Source: Candidatus Omnitrophota bacterium (GTDB taxonomy: Bacteria; Omnitrophota; Gorgyraeia; Gygaellales; Profunditerraquicolaceae). From it: a stretch of 33,153 nt of DNA. The stretch's first letter is position 1; every line of letters starts with the position of its first letter. The notes below the pieces were generated by a model. The model did no database searches. It was not told where the DNA came from and saw only the letters and a list, made by a program, of their open reading frames with translations. The DNA is taken from the NCBI GenBank assembly GCA_025453445.1, contig JALOQJ010000001.1, positions 73,155-106,307 on the forward strand, read 5' to 3'. Of the stretch, positions 31,685 to 33,153 are shown piece after piece. Position numbers and translations under genes: made by a program.

Positions 31685-33153
31685 TTATCCGGGGCTGAGG
31701 GTAATTGCTTCTTCAGTTTCTTCTTGCCTCTTCTCCGGTACAATCGTAGTATCTTTAGCTGCTTTATCTTTGATTGCCTTAGTTTTATCTTCTTCTTCCA
31801 TTTTTATTGTAGTTGTAGCAGGCTTTACTATATCTTTTATTGGTTGCGTTATTTCTTTAACTGTTACAGGTGTTTCTTGTATTGTACGTACTGCCGTCGG
31901 TGCTGGCGCTGGTTTAGCCGCCGGTAATTCGACCATAGATACCAGGTTAGTCCCGCTGGCAATTGAAACATTACTTAGCATAAGATTATCAAGTGCCGCA
32001 GCCATATTGTTATTGGCAATAGTATTGGCTGATGGATTGATTGTATCTGTGCCTTGGGTGGCTTCTTCAGCCTGTCTTGGCCCCATCTGTGCCCAGCCAA
32101 TACAATTATGGAATATGCTGCTCATGCTGTAAATTATTGGCCCGAGGTTATGGCTGTTATTGACGCAGAGGAAATTTACATTTACACTGCCTTTTGGCCA
32201 GATATTCCATGATTGGCCAGTGAGGGTTAATAAGTTTCCTGCTGTGCCGTAGAAAGTCATATTCCCCATAACCGACTGGGTAGTGTTGGTTGCGAAGACA
32301 ATATTTTTCCCAGCTATTGTGCAGGCCAAGTTATAGAAAGTATTGGAATTGTAGATATTGCTTATGTTCGCAGCATTATTGAAGATAACAGTGTTATTGC
32401 CATGGATAAAGGTTCCATAATTGGCCCAATCGCCTGCCAAGGTAATTGTTTTTCCGGAAGCATTCAGGGTGTTGCCGGATGCAATGGTTAAATCTCCGCT
32501 AATATTAATGGCATCCAGCAGTACGCAGCTGCCGCTGGATTTATTAATCGTGACATTGTAGAATGTCGCATTGCCTGAAGTAATATTCTGTCTGCCGCTG
32601 CCACGGAAGAATACAGTATATCCGTTTGCGTTAAAGATACCGCAGGAATTAGTGAAATCATTATTGATATAGAGATCATGCATTAGTTTTAATATACCGC
32701 TGCCAGAATGGGTTAAATTATACAATGCGGAATCCCCGGCATTCAAATTTTGCGTGCCTGTTCCGTTGAATGTCACGGTATATGCGCCGGCAGACAAGTT
32801 ACTATTGTTAATAAAGTTGCCGGAAAGCGCCATATTGCCTGTCAAGTGATGAGTTGTAGTTAAGCTTGGATCAAGAATCAAATGGTGATATGCCACAGCC
32901 GCAATATACGTATCACTGCCTGATCCGGTATAGACGACAGTTGAGCCAGTGCCTTTGTTGAAGTTAGCCACAGCCAAAGGTGTGCCAGTACCGGTAAGGG
33001 TTAAGGTATAATTATTATTACCTAAATTAAGTGTGCCGCTGCCACTGTTAGAAATCATTGTAATATCAGAATCTAAGGTTACTGTTCCGGTAATTGCTAC
33101 TGCGTTTAAGCTTGCGGCATTGCTTGAGCTGTTGGTTAAAGTAGTTGTACCAT
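31685..33153 (-). CDS. Beta-helical adhesin/TpsA-like protein, C-terminal part (5' end beyond window)
   Basis: The frame is open from the window edge to a TAA at 31687-31685, so at least 488 residues; an internal ATG at 33058 is not the start. The first ~340 residues form beta-solenoid repeats of about 45-50 residues, e.g. YTVTFNGTGTQNLNAGDSALYNLT, then YTVFFRGSGRQNITSGNATFYNVT, with Gly/Asn/Thr-rich strands. A segment SWNIWPKGSVNVNFLCVNNS...HNCIGW closes the solenoid. It is followed by a Pro/Ala linker and a Lys/Glu-rich tail (~60 residues: KMEEEDKTKAIKDKAAKD...). It is convergent with the helical protein gene (9-bp gap) and is a natural cargo candidate for the TpsB at 26235. The N-terminal TPS signal domain cannot be seen. 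Confidence 0.8.
   Translation of the reverse strand, partial: GTTTLTNSSSNAASLNAVAITGTVTLDSDITMISNSGSGTLNLGNNNYTLTLTGTGTPLAVANFNKGTGSTVVYTGSGSDTYIAAVAYHHLILDPSLTTTHHLTGNMALSGNFINNSNLSAGAYTVTFNGTGTQNLNAGDSALYNLTHSGSGILKLMHDLYINNDFTNSCGIFNANGYTVFFRGSGRQNITSGNATFYNVTINKSSGSCVLLDAINISGDLTIASGNTLNASGKTITLAGDWANYGTFIHGNNTVIFNNAANISNIYNSNTFYNLACTIAGKNIVFATNTTQSVMGNMTFYGTAGNLLTLTGQSWNIWPKGSVNVNFLCVNNSHNLGPIIYSMSSIFHNCIGWAQMGPRQAEEATQGTDTINPSANTIANNNMAAALDNLMLSNVSIASGTNLVSMVELPAAKPAPAPTAVRTIQETPVTVKEITQPIKDIVKPATTTIKMEEEDKTKAIKDKAAKDTTIVPEKRQEETEEAITLSPG

Overview
The window looks like a chromosomal fragment (roughly 40-45% GC by eye) of an anaerobic, diderm, uncultured bacterium. My best guess is Candidatus Omnitrophota or a close relative, as an inference from the overall style: a Wood-Ljungdahl MetV-type protein, a 2-oxoacid:ferredoxin oxidoreductase, a Tad-type secretin system, a two-partner-secretion locus, a 'GGDDF' response regulator, and many short palindromic or heptameric repeats lying inside genes. 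No rRNA, plasmid, phage or transposase gene is visible, and no CRISPR array.

Left part (1-12.8 kb, all + strand): the 3' end of a MetV-like methylene-THF reductase C-terminal protein, an IscU/NifU scaffold, 5-formyl-THF cyclo-ligase, RNase Y, YmdB-type phosphodiesterase, a secreted GH39-like protein that seems to have lost its acid/base Glu, xseA-xseB, dxs, a korDABC-type operon and gltX. Genes are packed with 1-35 bp overlaps, so translational coupling is likely.

Middle part (12.8-19.8 kb): small lipoprotein, membrane and secreted proteins, tRNA-Gln(CTG), a transglutaminase-like secreted protein, a strong terminator, an Fn3-like secreted protein, tRNA-Leu(GAG) followed by a 26-bp duplication of its own 3' end, then a minus-strand operon FIST -> histidine kinase -> receiver-GGDDF regulator. 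That operon has a near-consensus promoter so close to the ATG that the mRNA is predicted to be leaderless. tRNA-Glu(CTC) lies divergently next to it.

Right part (19.8-33.15 kb): a Tad/Flp-type operon (small membrane protein, parvulin-like lipoprotein, CpaB, CpaC secretin fused to a TonB C-terminal domain, one polypeptide joining a CpaE-like ParA ATPase to a CpaF-like ATPase, and a DUF192 protein). After a perfect 34-bp palindrome and a strong promoter comes a two-partner secretion (TPS) outer-membrane transporter with an unusual helical C-terminal extension, then a secreted 1110-residue protein that is almost wholly charged alpha-helix, and convergently the 3' part of a beta-helical TpsA/adhesin-like gene that runs off the window.

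The most novel-looking material is the envelope machinery at 21.9-33.15 kb: two domain fusions in the Tad apparatus, and a TPS transporter whose extra periplasm-type helical tail shares a TPR-like hairpin with the giant helical protein encoded 11 bp downstream. Second come the short repeats that have become coding sequence: a signal peptide made from a palindromic repeat, a C-terminal tail made from another, and a heptanucleotide array inside korA.
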